52,537 bases of DNA from an uncultured Eubacteriales bacterium (GCA_905201895.1 CAJKPX010000013.1:1-52537), one strand, 5' to 3'. Positions 26,694 to 35,812 are shown, counted from the stretch's first letter. The notes: generated by a model not told the origin, from the letters alone. A program made the numbers and translations.

Positions 26694-27902
26694 ATGGCAA
26701 ACAAATACAACAAGGGCGTGTCCGGCAGTGTCCAGGAGAAGCGCGGAATGCTCTATCTTGTGGTCAGTTACAAGGACCCGATCACGCAAAAAGGCAAGGT
26801 AAAATGGATCGGACTCGGCATCCCATCCGGCTCACCAAAATCGGTGATCAACAAGGCAAAGCGAGATGCCCAGATCAAGTTTGAAAACGAGTACAGAAGA
26901 TTTCTTGACGGCTACGATGACCCGTCCAAATATCCTCTTCTGCCGTTTCTGAATGACTGGCTCGACAAGGTTCATATTCACAAGATCCAAGAGTCTACGT
27001 ACTACGGTTACAAGAGCCGCGTCAACGGAAAAATGAAGAAATATTTCAGCGATCGGATCACGCTTGCCGACTGCAAACCTCGTCTTATCCACGGATTTTA
27101 CGATTATCTTCGCGAGGACGGTGACAGTGAGCAGACGGTGCTTCACTACCACAATCTGCTCCATACGGCGTTCGAATATGCCATCCGTCAAGAGATCCTT
27201 GAGGTCAATCCGATGGACAGAGTGGAGCGTCCTCAAGTGAAGAAATTCGTGGGTGCATTCTACTCGGTGGACGAGGTCAAGGAGCTGCTTGAAAAGGCAA
27301 AGGAGGACACGATTTATATCCCCATTGTCCTCGCGGTGTACTGCGGATTGCGACGGAGCGAGGCGCTGGGTTTATCGTGGAGCAACATCGACTTTGAGAA
27401 CGATAAAATCTTCATCGGACAGAAGGTTTTGGAGGTGGTGCGCGAGGGCAAAATGGTGCAGGTGGTCAGCGATGAGATGAAGACAGAAAGCTCCCGAAGA
27501 AGCTTCAAAATGATCCCCGAGGTCAAGGAAATTCTGCTGGAGCACAAGCAAAGACAAGCCGATTTTCAAAAGCAATTTCGCAAGGCATATTCCAAAAAGC
27601 ATCTCGATATGGTGTGCGTCAATCCCCTCGGTGAGCTGATCAAGCCGAGCTATATCACGGCGCACTTTCCAAAGCTCCTAAAGCAGTACGGAATGAGAGA
27701 TATCCGCTTCCACGATCTGCGACACACATGCGCATCGCTTCTCGTATCGCTGGACGTGAACATGAAGGTCATTCAGAGATACCTCGGGCACAGTAATATG
27801 AGCACCACGGCGGACATTTACTCCCACCTTGACGCCAACGCAACTGGTGAGGCGGGTATGAAACTTGGCAAACTCCTTGCCGATGACGAGGAGGTGAACT
27901 GA
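26694..27902 (+). CDS. Tyrosine site-specific integrase of the island
   Basis: This 402-residue phage-type integrase has an N-terminal arm-binding domain (1-60), a SAM-like core-binding domain (about 75-175) and a catalytic domain with R in CGLRRSEALGL, HDLRHTCASLL, LGHSNMSTT and the Y nucleophile in ADIYSHL. Length is normal and the gene is intact. The ATG follows AAGGAGG. Flanked by two excisionase-type genes, it probably moves the island, with tRNA-Ser as target (see 8324 and 39254); that link is inferred because the gene lies mid-island instead of beside an att site. Confidence 0.93.
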   Translation: MANKYNKGVSGSVQEKRGMLYLVVSYKDPITQKGKVKWIGLGIPSGSPKSVINKAKRDAQIKFENEYRRFLDGYDDPSKYPLLPFLNDWLDKVHIHKIQESTYYGYKSRVNGKMKKYFSDRITLADCKPRLIHGFYDYLREDGDSEQTVLHYHNLLHTAFEYAIRQEILEVNPMDRVERPQVKKFVGAFYSVDEVKELLEKAKEDTIYIPIVLAVYCGLRRSEALGLSWSNIDFENDKIFIGQKVLEVVREGKMVQVVSDEMKTESSRRSFKMIPEVKEILLEHKQRQADFQKQFRKAYSKKHLDMVCVNPLGELIKPSYITAHFPKLLKQYGMRDIRFHDLRHTCASLLVSLDVNMKVIQRYLGHSNMSTTADIYSHLDANATGEAGMKLGKLLADDEEVN

Positions 27903-27903
27903 G

Positions 27904-28488
27904 GTGTTAAAGGACGGAGAAATCTCCTTGGAGCAGCTCTATAAAATGCTCCACATCAGCAAACGAAAGGCGGCTTGGATGCTGCAAAATGGCATCATTC
28001 CGTGCGAGATAAGACCGACCAAAACACACCGATACGTGATCCAAATGGAAGACGTTCAGGTCTATCTGCGAAAGAAAAAGTCGGTAAGACGAAAGGAGAT
28101 CCCCGTGGGGATCTTCAACGCCAAGCCGACCAAGCAAACGGTGGTGATCAACAATAATCGCCCGATGGATACCGTGGAGATTGCCGAGTGCTTCGTCACT
28201 ATTTCGGACGAATCCAGGGACGATTTCCGCACCCACGTTGAGAGGCGGCTTCGATACTTTCCCGATGCCCTCACCGCCGACAAAGCCGCCGAGATCATCG
28301 GCTATTCACCGCACACGGTGCTCTCATATATTCGTCAGAAGCGCATCTTCGCAGTTCAGATCAGCGGAAAATATATCCTGCCCAAGACCGCCCTCGTGGA
28401 CTTCCTTGTCGATGACTTCGCCTTCGAGATCGTCCATAAATCCACGTGGCATATGAATACGATCCTGCTCTTTGTAGAGAAGGAATAA
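27904..28488 (+). CDS. Protein with two excisionase-like helix-turn-helix domains
   Basis: This 194-residue protein starts with GTG one base after the integrase stop, with GAGGTG inside the integrase end. Residues 8-60 (ISLEQLYKMLHISKRKAAWMLQ, HRYVIQMEDV) and 118-175 (LTADKAAEIIGYSPHTVLSYIRQ, KYILPKTALVDFL) each look like a MerR/excisionase winged helix. A duplicated form could bind two att or hairpin sites at once. It ends the integrase operon at a terminator. Confidence 0.7.
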   Translation: MLKDGEISLEQLYKMLHISKRKAAWMLQNGIIPCEIRPTKTHRYVIQMEDVQVYLRKKKSVRRKEIPVGIFNAKPTKQTVVINNNRPMDTVEIAECFVTISDESRDDFRTHVERRLRYFPDALTADKAAEIIGYSPHTVLSYIRQKRIFAVQISGKYILPKTALVDFLVDDFAFEIVHKSTWHMNTILLFVEKE

Positions 28489-28491
28489 AGC

Positions 28492-28529
28492 AAAAAAGCC
28501 TTGAAATTTGTACGTTTCAAGGCTTTTTT
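28492..28529. terminator. Bidirectional terminator between converging operons
   Basis: aaaaaagccttgaaa (28492-28506) pairs with tttcaaggctttttt (28515-28529) over 15 bp. It serves the integrase operon and the leftward exonuclease gene. Confidence 0.93.
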
Positions 28530-28559
28530 ATTCAAGATCGGACAAGAGTTATTTGAATC

Positions 28560-29648
28560 TTAGTATTTATATTTGTTGTCTGCAAGGTATTCTATATCTA
28601 TTAGCTCGGCTGCTTCAATTTCTTCGCGAGAGGTACCAAGAAGTTCAAGCAATCCGTCAAGGGTAATAACTTCAATATTCCTGCCTTTTTGTATCTCATC
28701 TCTTACATGTTCTCCACGCGAACAACGGCGCAGATTTCCATCCTCGTCTAAGCAATCGAAAGTTGCGAAAATATCTACCGATGAGGCTTTGAGTATGTAT
28801 TCACCTCCGGCAGCTTTGACCAATCCGGCAAGACGTATCATTTCCTTGAAATGCTCAGTTTCATAATTCATAGAAATGCTAACCTTCTTTCCGGCAAGCT
28901 TGTCACTTTTTTCGCCAATTGGATCTCCAAAATCAAGATATCTAAGGAAAAGTGTGTGATTTCTTCTGCCGCGTAGCATCACGTTATCGTCCTTTTCGCC
29001 CTTAAATCCGCGTTCACGTAAGCGACGGTTTGCGGACATAGGCGGTGTATAGTCCCAAGAGGCTTGTCCGTGTTCGGTTTTTCCAGAGCATTTGTCGGTA
29101 CTATCTCGATAATCCTCAAAGCTCATATTGGTTTTTGCCAGGAGCGACTTTAACAAAAGCATAGTAGCTCGTGCATCCTCAACGCTCTGATGATATCTGA
29201 CCTTTTCATTCAACTCGAAAGCCACAAGAGCGTTTTCAAGTGAAATGGAATGTCGATCTCCAACAACTTCTCGGTACATCCTTTGTGTATCAAAATACCG
29301 AAAGCTCAGTGGTTCTAATTTGTATCGCGCACAGGCTTTGTTAAGATATGTAGCATCGTCGTAGACAGAGTGTCCAACCACATAATACTCTTCGTTTTCA
29401 ACGAGAGCCTTGATTTTGTTATAAAAATATTTGAAGTTAGGGGCTCTCTTAAATGTTGCAATAGGATACGCGAGCTGCAGATCGGGACGACCTTCTCGAC
29501 CGGTCAGATTAAATTTGCTCTCGGGGTTGATTACGACATCCTCACGCTTAATAATATTAAATTCCATATCGGCTATCACGTAGCCGAAGGAGCAGATGGT
29601 GGCTTTGCCACCATCTGCACACTCTATATCAAAGAACAGGTATTTCAT
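28560..29648 (-). CDS. DEDDh 3'-5' exonuclease with BRCT-like C-terminus
   Basis: This 362-residue protein begins with the DnaQ-type exonuclease motif I FFDIEC (residues 5-10), followed by GHSVYDDATYL (motif II region, near 93) and HQSVEDARATM (motif III, near 154). The C-terminal 150 residues, LAGKKVSISMNYE through VKAAGGEYILK, have the pattern of a BRCT domain as in DNA-repair exonucleases and ligases. It is the second gene of a short leftward unit and begins 6 nt after the stop of the 112-residue protein. Confidence 0.82.
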   Translation of the reverse strand: MKYLFFDIECADGGKATICSFGYVIADMEFNIIKREDVVINPESKFNLTGREGRPDLQLAYPIATFKRAPNFKYFYNKIKALVENEEYYVVGHSVYDDATYLNKACARYKLEPLSFRYFDTQRMYREVVGDRHSISLENALVAFELNEKVRYHQSVEDARATMLLLKSLLAKTNMSFEDYRDSTDKCSGKTEHGQASWDYTPPMSANRRLRERGFKGEKDDNVMLRGRRNHTLFLRYLDFGDPIGEKSDKLAGKKVSISMNYETEHFKEMIRLAGLVKAAGGEYILKASSVDIFATFDCLDEDGNLRRCSRGEHVRDEIQKGRNIEVITLDGLLELLGTSREEIEAAELIDIEYLADNKYKY

Positions 29649-29654
29649 AGCCGC

Positions 29655-29993
29655 TTAATCTCCTCTCTGAAAGAACTTCAGCACTTGCCATCTGAAGTCA
29701 GGATCAGCCTTAAATTTCTTTTTCATATTTGCGTACTCACGAAGAGTCACAACATCCGGGTTGTAATTACGTTTGAAATAATAATCGAAAATGATGTGCT
29801 CGATCCTTTCCGTTTCTTCCCGTAAACACTCTTCAACCGTTACTTCCATTACGGTAACATCGTCAATCGTGTTGGACGGGAAATCGCTTGCAAAGCTTTG
29901 TATTTGACTCTCCAACTCATTGCTGTCATTCACAGCAATGTAGTCGTATGCAGTTCCGTCTTCGTCTGAAATCAATAACTTGTAGTAATACAT
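29655..29993 (-). CDS. Unrecognised 112-residue acidic protein
   Basis: I do not recognise this small, strongly acidic protein (YYYKLLISDEDG, many D and E), ending KFFQRGD. It is the first gene after a hairpin-promoter module and is coupled to the exonuclease. Acidic DNA-mimic anti-restriction proteins have similar size and charge, but there is no further support for that idea. Confidence 0.5.
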   Translation of the reverse strand: MYYYKLLISDEDGTAYDYIAVNDSNELESQIQSFASDFPSNTIDDVTVMEVTVEECLREETERIEHIIFDYYFKRNYNPDVVTLREYANMKKKFKADPDFRWQVLKFFQRGD

Positions 29994-30020
29994 AGGCTTT
30001 TTGTTTTTCCTTTCTTGGTT

Positions 30021-30080
30021 TGTGACTACATTATATCACCTTCAAAGAGAAAGCAACAGGACTGCTTTTGCCCTGTTGCC
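30021..30080 (-). promoter_or_regulatory. Hairpin-promoter module, copy 1
   Basis: On the minus strand a hairpin (GGCAACAGG/CCTGTTGC) is followed by TGA-TATAAT (extended -10 at 30035-30030) and TGTAGTCACA. No convincing -35 box is seen. The same layout recurs twice at 35641-35773. The hairpin may also end the methyltransferase transcript. Confidence 0.65.
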
Positions 30081-30085
30081 TTTTC

Positions 30086-30919
30086 TTATAGAAGCCTTGT
30101 TTCAAGAAAATTGTCGGATATGTTATACTTTCGCATTGCAGCCTTGACTCTCGGGATAGTAACTCGTCGGCAAATATCACTCTCGTTATTGGTAATCAGA
30201 ATAAATCTGCGATTGCCACCGTCCTCGTAATTGAGATCGAGTGTAGCGTGCCCCGTCGTGCCGCTTCCGGCAAAGAAATCCATCACAAGCGCATCTTTCT
30301 TTCCCGAGGAACGGATAAATTCCTTTATCATTTTTACGGGCTTCGGAGTGGCAAAAACGTTTTTTTCACCAAGCAGCTCAGCAAGCTCTTCCTTTGCAGA
30401 TGTAGTCGTTCCCATAAAATCCACAATAGTTTCAATCGGTTGCAAGCGTTCTTTGATGACGTTGCCATCCAAGTATGGCTGCATTATAGGAGCAAGCGTT
30501 GTGTTTGCTCGATCCTTGAAGCATACTACAATGAATTCGTGCGTTCTGCGAATTCCGCTTTCAAGCGGCTTTTCTTTTCTGTTTGCATCAAAGAGCGAAT
30601 TGGTCTTTTTCCAAATCATAGACATCAAATTGTGCGCACCAAAGATATCCGAACAAAGCAACCAAAGGTTTGGAAACTCGCACTCATCGATATGAATGAA
30701 CATCACACCCGTGGGAGAAAGCAAACGATAAGCCACTTCAAGGCGAGGGCGCATAAACTCCGCCCAACCGTCCGTATAGCCGCTATCTTTATACCCAATA
30801 TGTGAGATATCGGTATTGTATGGCGGATCAATCGGCATTACATCAATCTTTCCTTCGTATTCGGGAAGAAGCTCTTGCATTGCAATTAAATTGTCGTTTT
30901 CAATAATCAGATTTCGCAT
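30086..30919 (-). CDS. Orphan beta-class adenine (or cytosine-N4) DNA methyltransferase
   Basis: This 277-residue protein has motif IV first, MPIDPPYNTDI (about 31-41), then the AdoMet motif VMDFFAGSGTTGHA (about 222-235), the beta order of type III Mod and similar enzymes. It is shorter than a full Mod. No res gene is adjacent. The start at MRNLIIEND uses GGAGAG and overlaps the upstream stop as TAATG; a start four codons earlier is possible. It lies in an operon with nucleotide-metabolism genes. Confidence 0.82.
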   Translation of the reverse strand: MRNLIIENDNLIAMQELLPEYEGKIDVMPIDPPYNTDISHIGYKDSGYTDGWAEFMRPRLEVAYRLLSPTGVMFIHIDECEFPNLWLLCSDIFGAHNLMSMIWKKTNSLFDANRKEKPLESGIRRTHEFIVVCFKDRANTTLAPIMQPYLDGNVIKERLQPIETIVDFMGTTTSAKEELAELLGEKNVFATPKPVKMIKEFIRSSGKKDALVMDFFAGSGTTGHATLDLNYEDGGNRRFILITNNESDICRRVTIPRVKAAMRKYNISDNFLETRLL

Positions 30920-32502
30920 TATTCTCTCCATTCAATTTGTGCCGGACATTCGTTGAATGCGTTTTTATCTATCTTCGTAGCTTGGCTGACGCTTACTCTT
31001 TTCAAATTCGTGCAGTAAGCAAATGCCCATTCGCCTATATAAGTCACGCTATCGGGGATATATAGCTCTTTCAGTGAAGTACAGCACGTAAACGAGCTTT
31101 TATCAATATAAGTCACTTGGTTCAAGTTGATATTCTCCATATCAGTGCAACCGCTGAAAACGCCTCGTCCTATATGCGTAACACCGTCGGAAACGCAGAA
31201 ATGCTTACCCACCGCACGTCCCGTGGCACACAGGATATGTGTTTTATTTGCATTGTATATCACGCCATTCTCACAAGGAAACATCGACGACTCACTCTCA
31301 AGCCAAAGGTTCTCACATCCGGCAAAAGGGTTATATCCAATTCGATTGACATTTTCCGTGATAACGATTTTTTTAATCCCTTTGCAATTCCAAAAGGAAT
31401 TTCTGCTAATAAGAGTGACGCTTTCGGGGATAACAAGACGGTCAATTTTTGTTCCGTTTAGACATCCAATAACCGTAGTTTTGTACTTGTTATAGATGAC
31501 GCCTTCCTCAAAATGATAATATGGGCTATGGTTTTCAACCGATAGCTTGGTGCATCCCGAAAAAGGATTGTTTTCCATACGGATTATGCTTTCTGGAATG
31601 ATGATTTTCTCCAAGTTATCGCAAGCAAAGAAGCAGTGCTTACCAAGGCAAATTACCGAGTCGGGAACGGCAAATTCCTTGCCTGATTTAGATATCGTAT
31701 AGTGGATAAGATTGGTTTTGTTCTTGTCATAAAGCACGCCGTTTTCAAGAGTGAAGTAAGAACTTTCATTCCGAAGAACAAGCTTTGGGCATCCCGCAAA
31801 GGGATTGTTGCCCATAATACTAACCTTTTCGGGAATCGTCACTTTTTCAAGACTCGTGCAGTAATAGAAGCAATCACCGCCAAGTCTTTCAAGAGTGCTT
31901 GGGAGAACAACCTCTTTTACGTAGGTGTTGTTCCAAAAAGCCGATGCACCGATGGAAACGATGCCCTCGGGAATGTGTACAATAGCTTCTTCACCCTTAT
32001 AGCTCACAAGCTCGTCACCGATGATTTCAAAATCGCCACTTGCACTGATGTTTTCTTTGGTCTGAACACCAAAACCAAATTCTCTCGTTACACCGTTCTT
32101 TGAGTAAGCACCTTTATATTCAAGCAAACCGCTGACAAGTCTTGATGTGTACGTTATCCCCTCGCCGTGTGTATCGTGACAATAATCATCCCATGCGACA
32201 CAATCAATAAAGGTTTTGCCGTCAATTTCGATATCGTGGTCTGAACCTAAAGTAATCTGCTCAGGTAGGTAACCATCGGTTAGCAAGCGGTCAACGCACT
32301 CCAAAACAACAAAGGATTTGTGAGAGGTCAACGGATATCTGCCATTACATCTGATCTTACCGCCAAAATCCACCAATTGCTCCTCGGCATATATCGTTAT
32401 GTTGTACCCATTATAGCTCTTCGTGTGAACGTCAAGCTCGGTTTCCACAAATCGCAGCGCCCAATAAAGAGCCGTGTATTTCATATCCTTACTGATGCCC
32501 AT
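30919..32502 (-). CDS. BspA-type leucine-rich-repeat (LRR_5) protein
   Basis: This 527-residue protein has an N-terminal globular part (1-170) with no signal peptide, then about ten LRR_5 repeats of the BspA type (VSIGASAFWNNTYVKEVVLPSTLERLGGDCFYYC pattern, FAGC...LVIPESVTLISRNSFWNC). BspA repeats usually bind proteins, often at the surface, but lack of a signal here suggests a cytosolic binding scaffold. It overlaps the methyltransferase start and directly abuts the kinase stop, so it is part of the operon. Confidence 0.8.
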   Translation of the reverse strand: MGISKDMKYTALYWALRFVETELDVHTKSYNGYNITIYAEEQLVDFGGKIRCNGRYPLTSHKSFVVLECVDRLLTDGYLPEQITLGSDHDIEIDGKTFIDCVAWDDYCHDTHGEGITYTSRLVSGLLEYKGAYSKNGVTREFGFGVQTKENISASGDFEIIGDELVSYKGEEAIVHIPEGIVSIGASAFWNNTYVKEVVLPSTLERLGGDCFYYCTSLEKVTIPEKVSIMGNNPFAGCPKLVLRNESSYFTLENGVLYDKNKTNLIHYTISKSGKEFAVPDSVICLGKHCFFACDNLEKIIIPESIIRMENNPFSGCTKLSVENHSPYYHFEEGVIYNKYKTTVIGCLNGTKIDRLVIPESVTLISRNSFWNCKGIKKIVITENVNRIGYNPFAGCENLWLESESSMFPCENGVIYNANKTHILCATGRAVGKHFCVSDGVTHIGRGVFSGCTDMENINLNQVTYIDKSSFTCCTSLKELYIPDSVTYIGEWAFAYCTNLKRVSVSQATKIDKNAFNECPAQIEWRE

Positions 32503-33078
32503 TCAAGCCCTCCCTTCAATTCGCTTCATAATCAGCTCTACCACCTGCTCGGGACAAAGCTCACTCGTGTCGATGACCATATATGGCATTTCATATTTTT
32601 CGCAGAAGAAAACCATCTTTTCGTACTTTTCCTTGGCTTTCTTTACCTTGTCAAGGTCGCTATCATTCTCGTCGCGGGAACGAAGCCTTGCAAAGAGCGC
32701 CTTTTCATTTGCATAAAGAATGACAGTGAGTGCCGGGAAGCCGAGCTTCTTAACAAGAAGGTCATACACCTCAATGTTATTCTCCGTGCCGCTCCAAGCA
32801 AAGTTGGAAAGGAAATGGCGGTCGGTGATGATATTTTCATCCTTGAATTTTGAATAGAGATAGACGTTTCCAAGCCCGTAAAACCAAGATGTAAATAAGC
32901 GGTCGCTATCCGCGTTCACCTTGTCACGGATGCGAAAATAGTTATCATATCCGTCATTCTCATCGAAAAGAAAACGAAGATTCTTCTCAACGAATTTATA
33001 TCCGAGCTTTTCCGCAAGCAGACGGCAGGTTGTAGTCTTGCCAACGCCGTCCATGCCTTCAATAGAAATGTGTATCAA
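32503..33078 (-). CDS. Thymidylate-kinase-like P-loop kinase
   Basis: This 191-residue protein has Walker A EGMDGVGKTTT (about 6-16), ITDRHFLSN (DRH motif of dNMP kinases) and ARLRSRDEND (lid-like). It fits dTMP kinase/deoxynucleoside kinases. I prefer a TTG start at 33078, one base after the NrdD stop and ten bases from AGGAGG; the longer ATG frame (33144) runs inside nrdD. With NrdD/NrdG upstream it probably helps supply dNTPs. Confidence 0.78.
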   Translation of the reverse strand: MIHISIEGMDGVGKTTTCRLLAEKLGYKFVEKNLRFLFDENDGYDNYFRIRDKVNADSDRLFTSWFYGLGNVYLYSKFKDENIITDRHFLSNFAWSGTENNIEVYDLLVKKLGFPALTVILYANEKALFARLRSRDENDSDLDKVKKAKEKYEKMVFFCEKYEMPYMVIDTSELCPEQVVELIMKRIEGRA

Positions 33079-33079
33079 T

Positions 33080-34771
33080 TCAGTTCGCCCTCCTGTGCTT
33101 TTCTTCATTTTTCTTGCCCGTGGTGAATCCGTCAAGGATTTCAAGATATCCGCTCACGCGGCGAATTCTTGTGATCTGCTTGCTTCCGCACACGGGGCAA
33201 GTGTCAAATACGCCCGACGCACCGCACTCGTCGCACACATCCTTGGGAAAATTAAAGCCGAGATAATGAGCACCGCTTTCGATTGCACATTCAATGTATT
33301 CTCTGAGTCCCTCATCGTTGGCAAGCGGCGCTTCGCCAAGCTCGGCATAAGTAATACAGCCACCGTTACAGATCTCGTGAAAGATTCCTTCAAGCTGAAT
33401 CTTTTTGAATGCCGGGAGGTTGCTGTCCACATTTACGTGGAAGGAGTTGGTGTAAAAGCCTTTCTCGAAGATGTCCGCTGCGGTATCAAATTCCTGCGCA
33501 TCCATATCAATAAATCTTCCCGAGATCAGCTCTCCGCTTGTTGCAAGAAGCGAGAAGTTGAGCTTGTAGTGACCTCTAAGAAAGTCACAGTATTCGCGCA
33601 TATGCTTCACAAATCCAATTGCCGCCATATAACACTCGGCATCTTCGTAAAAACGCTTGCCCGAAAGCACCTCAATGGCTTCGGAAAGACCAATAAAGCC
33701 AATCGAAAGTGTTCCGTGACGGAATACCGATGGGATATTCTCAAAGTCCTCTTTCCATAGGTGATGCACCTTGTTAATCGGAAAATCCTCACTTGTTCTC
33801 TCGCAGACCTTACGATAGCGGTCAAGCAAGATATCCTTTGTCAGACTCGCAACCTCATCCCACTTTGCAGAAAATGCACAAATCTTTTCTTCAAAGGTAG
33901 CCTTTGGAAGCTCCTTTTCAGTAATCAGGGCAAGACGCGGAAGGTTGATAGAAATATTATCAATATTGCTTCTTCCAACAGAAGAATTTTCACCGAACAG
34001 ATCGGCAACAACGCGCGTTCTGCATCCCATAATCGCAAGCTTTTCGGCATCCACATCCTTGTTCGGCTCACTATCGCAAAGAACGTAGGTAGGGATCATT
34101 TTCTTTGCACTGCACAGAAGCGAAGCCTTGAAAAGGTCGTAATTAGGATCACTTTCAAAGCGGTTAACTCCCGCCTTAACCTTGAAAATAATGTTCGGCT
34201 TGAACACAAGATCGCCGGATGCCTCAAATTCATCAATCAAAGTCTTAGCAAGAAAGCGCGCAAGCTCGGAATTTGCAAGACCGATATTCAGCGAAACGTA
34301 GTAGCTCGTTTGCCCCATTCTCGTGTGGGTGTGGTTGCACCAGTGGATAAGCTGATGAATCGAATCTGAAATGATCTCCGCATTCGTTTCGTTAAGCTCC
34401 ACACCGAGCTTTTGCAGAATTGTAGCAATATCATTATCGAAGTTGGCAAGCGCCATCCCGCCCGATTGCTCGTTTCCAATATCGCAGAACAGATTTTTGA
34501 GATACTCAAAGGTCGCAATGATCTTTCTCGTTTGGCTCATTCCCACAAAGCTATCGTATGGAAAGTCACGCAAGATATCAAAGGTCAAGCAATTATAGGT
34601 AAGACCGTAAGCATCAAGATCGTGGATATGGATAAATCCCTTTTCGTGAAGCTCTCGCCACTCCTTAGGCAAAGCGGAAAGAATCTCCTTTTTCTTCGCC
34701 CTTTCGCCAAGCGTATATACCTCGCCAACATAGCTGTAACGGTTGGCAGCGTTCTCATTGCACTTTTGCAT
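33080..34771 (-). CDS. nrdD: Anaerobic ribonucleoside-triphosphate reductase
   Basis: This 563-residue enzyme reduces NTPs to dNTPs by a glycyl radical. The N-terminal part shows HIHDLDAYGLTYNCLTFD and the C-terminal part a zinc site, CDECGASGVFDTCPVCG (about 510-526), and the glycyl-radical signature RRVSGYL (about 537-543). It lacks the usual N-terminal ATP-cone, so it is shorter than E. coli NrdD (about 710 residues). The start overlaps the nrdG stop by one base. Confidence 0.92.
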   Translation of the reverse strand: MQKCNENAANRYSYVGEVYTLGERAKKKEILSALPKEWRELHEKGFIHIHDLDAYGLTYNCLTFDILRDFPYDSFVGMSQTRKIIATFEYLKNLFCDIGNEQSGGMALANFDNDIATILQKLGVELNETNAEIISDSIHQLIHWCNHTHTRMGQTSYYVSLNIGLANSELARFLAKTLIDEFEASGDLVFKPNIIFKVKAGVNRFESDPNYDLFKASLLCSAKKMIPTYVLCDSEPNKDVDAEKLAIMGCRTRVVADLFGENSSVGRSNIDNISINLPRLALITEKELPKATFEEKICAFSAKWDEVASLTKDILLDRYRKVCERTSEDFPINKVHHLWKEDFENIPSVFRHGTLSIGFIGLSEAIEVLSGKRFYEDAECYMAAIGFVKHMREYCDFLRGHYKLNFSLLATSGELISGRFIDMDAQEFDTAADIFEKGFYTNSFHVNVDSNLPAFKKIQLEGIFHEICNGGCITYAELGEAPLANDEGLREYIECAIESGAHYLGFNFPKDVCDECGASGVFDTCPVCGSKQITRIRRVSGYLEILDGFTTGKKNEEKHRRAN

Positions 34772-35211
34772 TATCTTAACCTCCTGAATTCTTGATTCGT
34801 TGAGCCAACGAATGGCTTTACGGTAGTTTTAAACTCTTCCTTAAACGATCCTGTTTTGATATAGTTGATGCGCTCAAGCAGCTCCTTGGGCACGTCGAAA
34901 AGCTCGTGCCCCGTATAGACTGCGATATCGAAGCCTTCAAGCAATTTGACAAGCTCAATTAAGCCCTCTGTCTGCATCAAGGGTTCACCGCCCGAGAAGG
35001 TGATCTTCTTGTTGCACACCTCTTTTTTAAGGAGCATGGCAAGCTCCGCAACCTCCACCTCTGTACCGCTTTTCATATCCCAAGTGGATTTATTTTGACA
35101 TCCCTTGCAGTGTAGGTCGCATCCTTGAAAGAATACGACCGTTCGCACGCCGGGACCGTCCACAAGACTGCGATTGAATTTGATAGAATTGATATAAACC
35201 TTCACGCGCAT
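34771..35211 (-). CDS. nrdG: Anaerobic ribonucleotide reductase-activating protein (radical SAM)
   Basis: This 146-residue protein makes the glycyl radical on NrdD. It has the radical-SAM cluster CDLHCKGC (about 31-38, Cx3Cx2C) after VDGPGVRTVVFFQG, and FSGGEPL (about 72-78). Length is typical of NrdG. It is coupled to nrdD by a one-base overlap. Confidence 0.92.
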   Translation of the reverse strand: MRVKVYINSIKFNRSLVDGPGVRTVVFFQGCDLHCKGCQNKSTWDMKSGTEVEVAELAMLLKKEVCNKKITFSGGEPLMQTEGLIELVKLLEGFDIAVYTGHELFDVPKELLERINYIKTGSFKEEFKTTVKPFVGSTNQEFRRLR

Positions 35212-35618
35212 TCACCTACTTTCAAATAACTTTTCAGTGCAAAATCTGCTTCGTATGTAGCAAGCTCGACAAGCTTTCTACGGAAGCTCTTATCGGTTTT
35301 CTTCTCGGCTCGAAGTTCGCACTTGTCATCCACAACGCGCTTGTCAAAATCGGGGATTTTTCTCTGCTCCTGCACGTTCTTGCAGTGGAGATACGGATCG
35401 GCATCATTTGCCGCCTTGATCGCGATGAACTCTTCGAAGGAGATTTCCTTGACCGAACCGATCGCGTCCTTGTGATCGTGCTTCACTCTTTTGAAGTCGC
35501 GCACCTTTCTTGCGGCTTCCTTGCCGTTATCCGCCGCGGTGGCGAATGTGATCCATATGCACTTGCCGTGTCCTACGTGTCCGCATTTTGCTTCAACCTT
35601 GAAATATCTCTTTGTCAT
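35202..35618 (-). CDS. Unrecognised 138-residue basic protein, first gene of the nrd operon
   Basis: The protein is lysine-rich with KCGHVGHGKCIWITFATAADNGKEAARKVRDF near the N-terminus, a Cys/His cluster that could bind zinc. No family is recognised. The ATG follows CGGAGGA, and it is read from the hairpin-promoter modules upstream, overlapping nrdG by 10 nt. Confidence 0.6.
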   Translation of the reverse strand: MTKRYFKVEAKCGHVGHGKCIWITFATAADNGKEAARKVRDFKRVKHDHKDAIGSVKEISFEEFIAIKAANDADPYLHCKNVQEQRKIPDFDKRVVDDKCELRAEKKTDKSFRRKLVELATYEADFALKSYLKVGECA

Positions 35619-35640
35619 TTTTCTGTCCTCCGTTTTCCTT

Positions 35641-35773
35641 TGTGACTACATTATCTCACATTCAAAGGAAGGTTTCGAGGACCGCTTTTGTCCTCATCCC
35701 ATCTCCCTCTGTTGTGATTTCATTATCTCATAACGGAGAAACAAAAAACAGGACGGGTTTTGCCCTGTCCTGC
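35641..35773 (-). promoter_or_regulatory. Hairpin-promoter modules, copies 2 and 3 in tandem
   Basis: Copy 2 (35641-35700) and copy 3 (35714-35773) repeat the layout seen at 30021: a hairpin with a loop like GCAAAAGC (GAGGAC/GTCCTC; CAGGgC/GtCCTG type), then TGA-GATAAT (35655-35650 and 35727-35722) and TGnAnTCACA. They drive the nrd operon leftward. Tandem copies suggest duplication. Confidence 0.6.
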
Positions 35774-35783
35774 GCGAAATATA

Positions 35784-35812
35784 TTGAATTATTCATAAAA
35801 TTGTGATATAAT
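35784..35812 (+). promoter_or_regulatory. Promoter of XRE gene
   Basis: TTGAAT (35784-35789), 17-bp spacer, TATAAT (35807-35812) with TGA before the -10. It lies 62 bp before the ATG at 35875. Confidence 0.75.

Noticed and set aside
30086..30919. Complete type III restriction system
   Set aside because: The methyltransferase is short for Mod and no Res helicase-nuclease gene is adjacent.
30021..35773. N4-phage-like hairpin promoters
   Set aside because: The hairpins lack the specific small-loop form and no N4-type polymerase is present; ordinary extended -10 promoters explain the -10 sequence.
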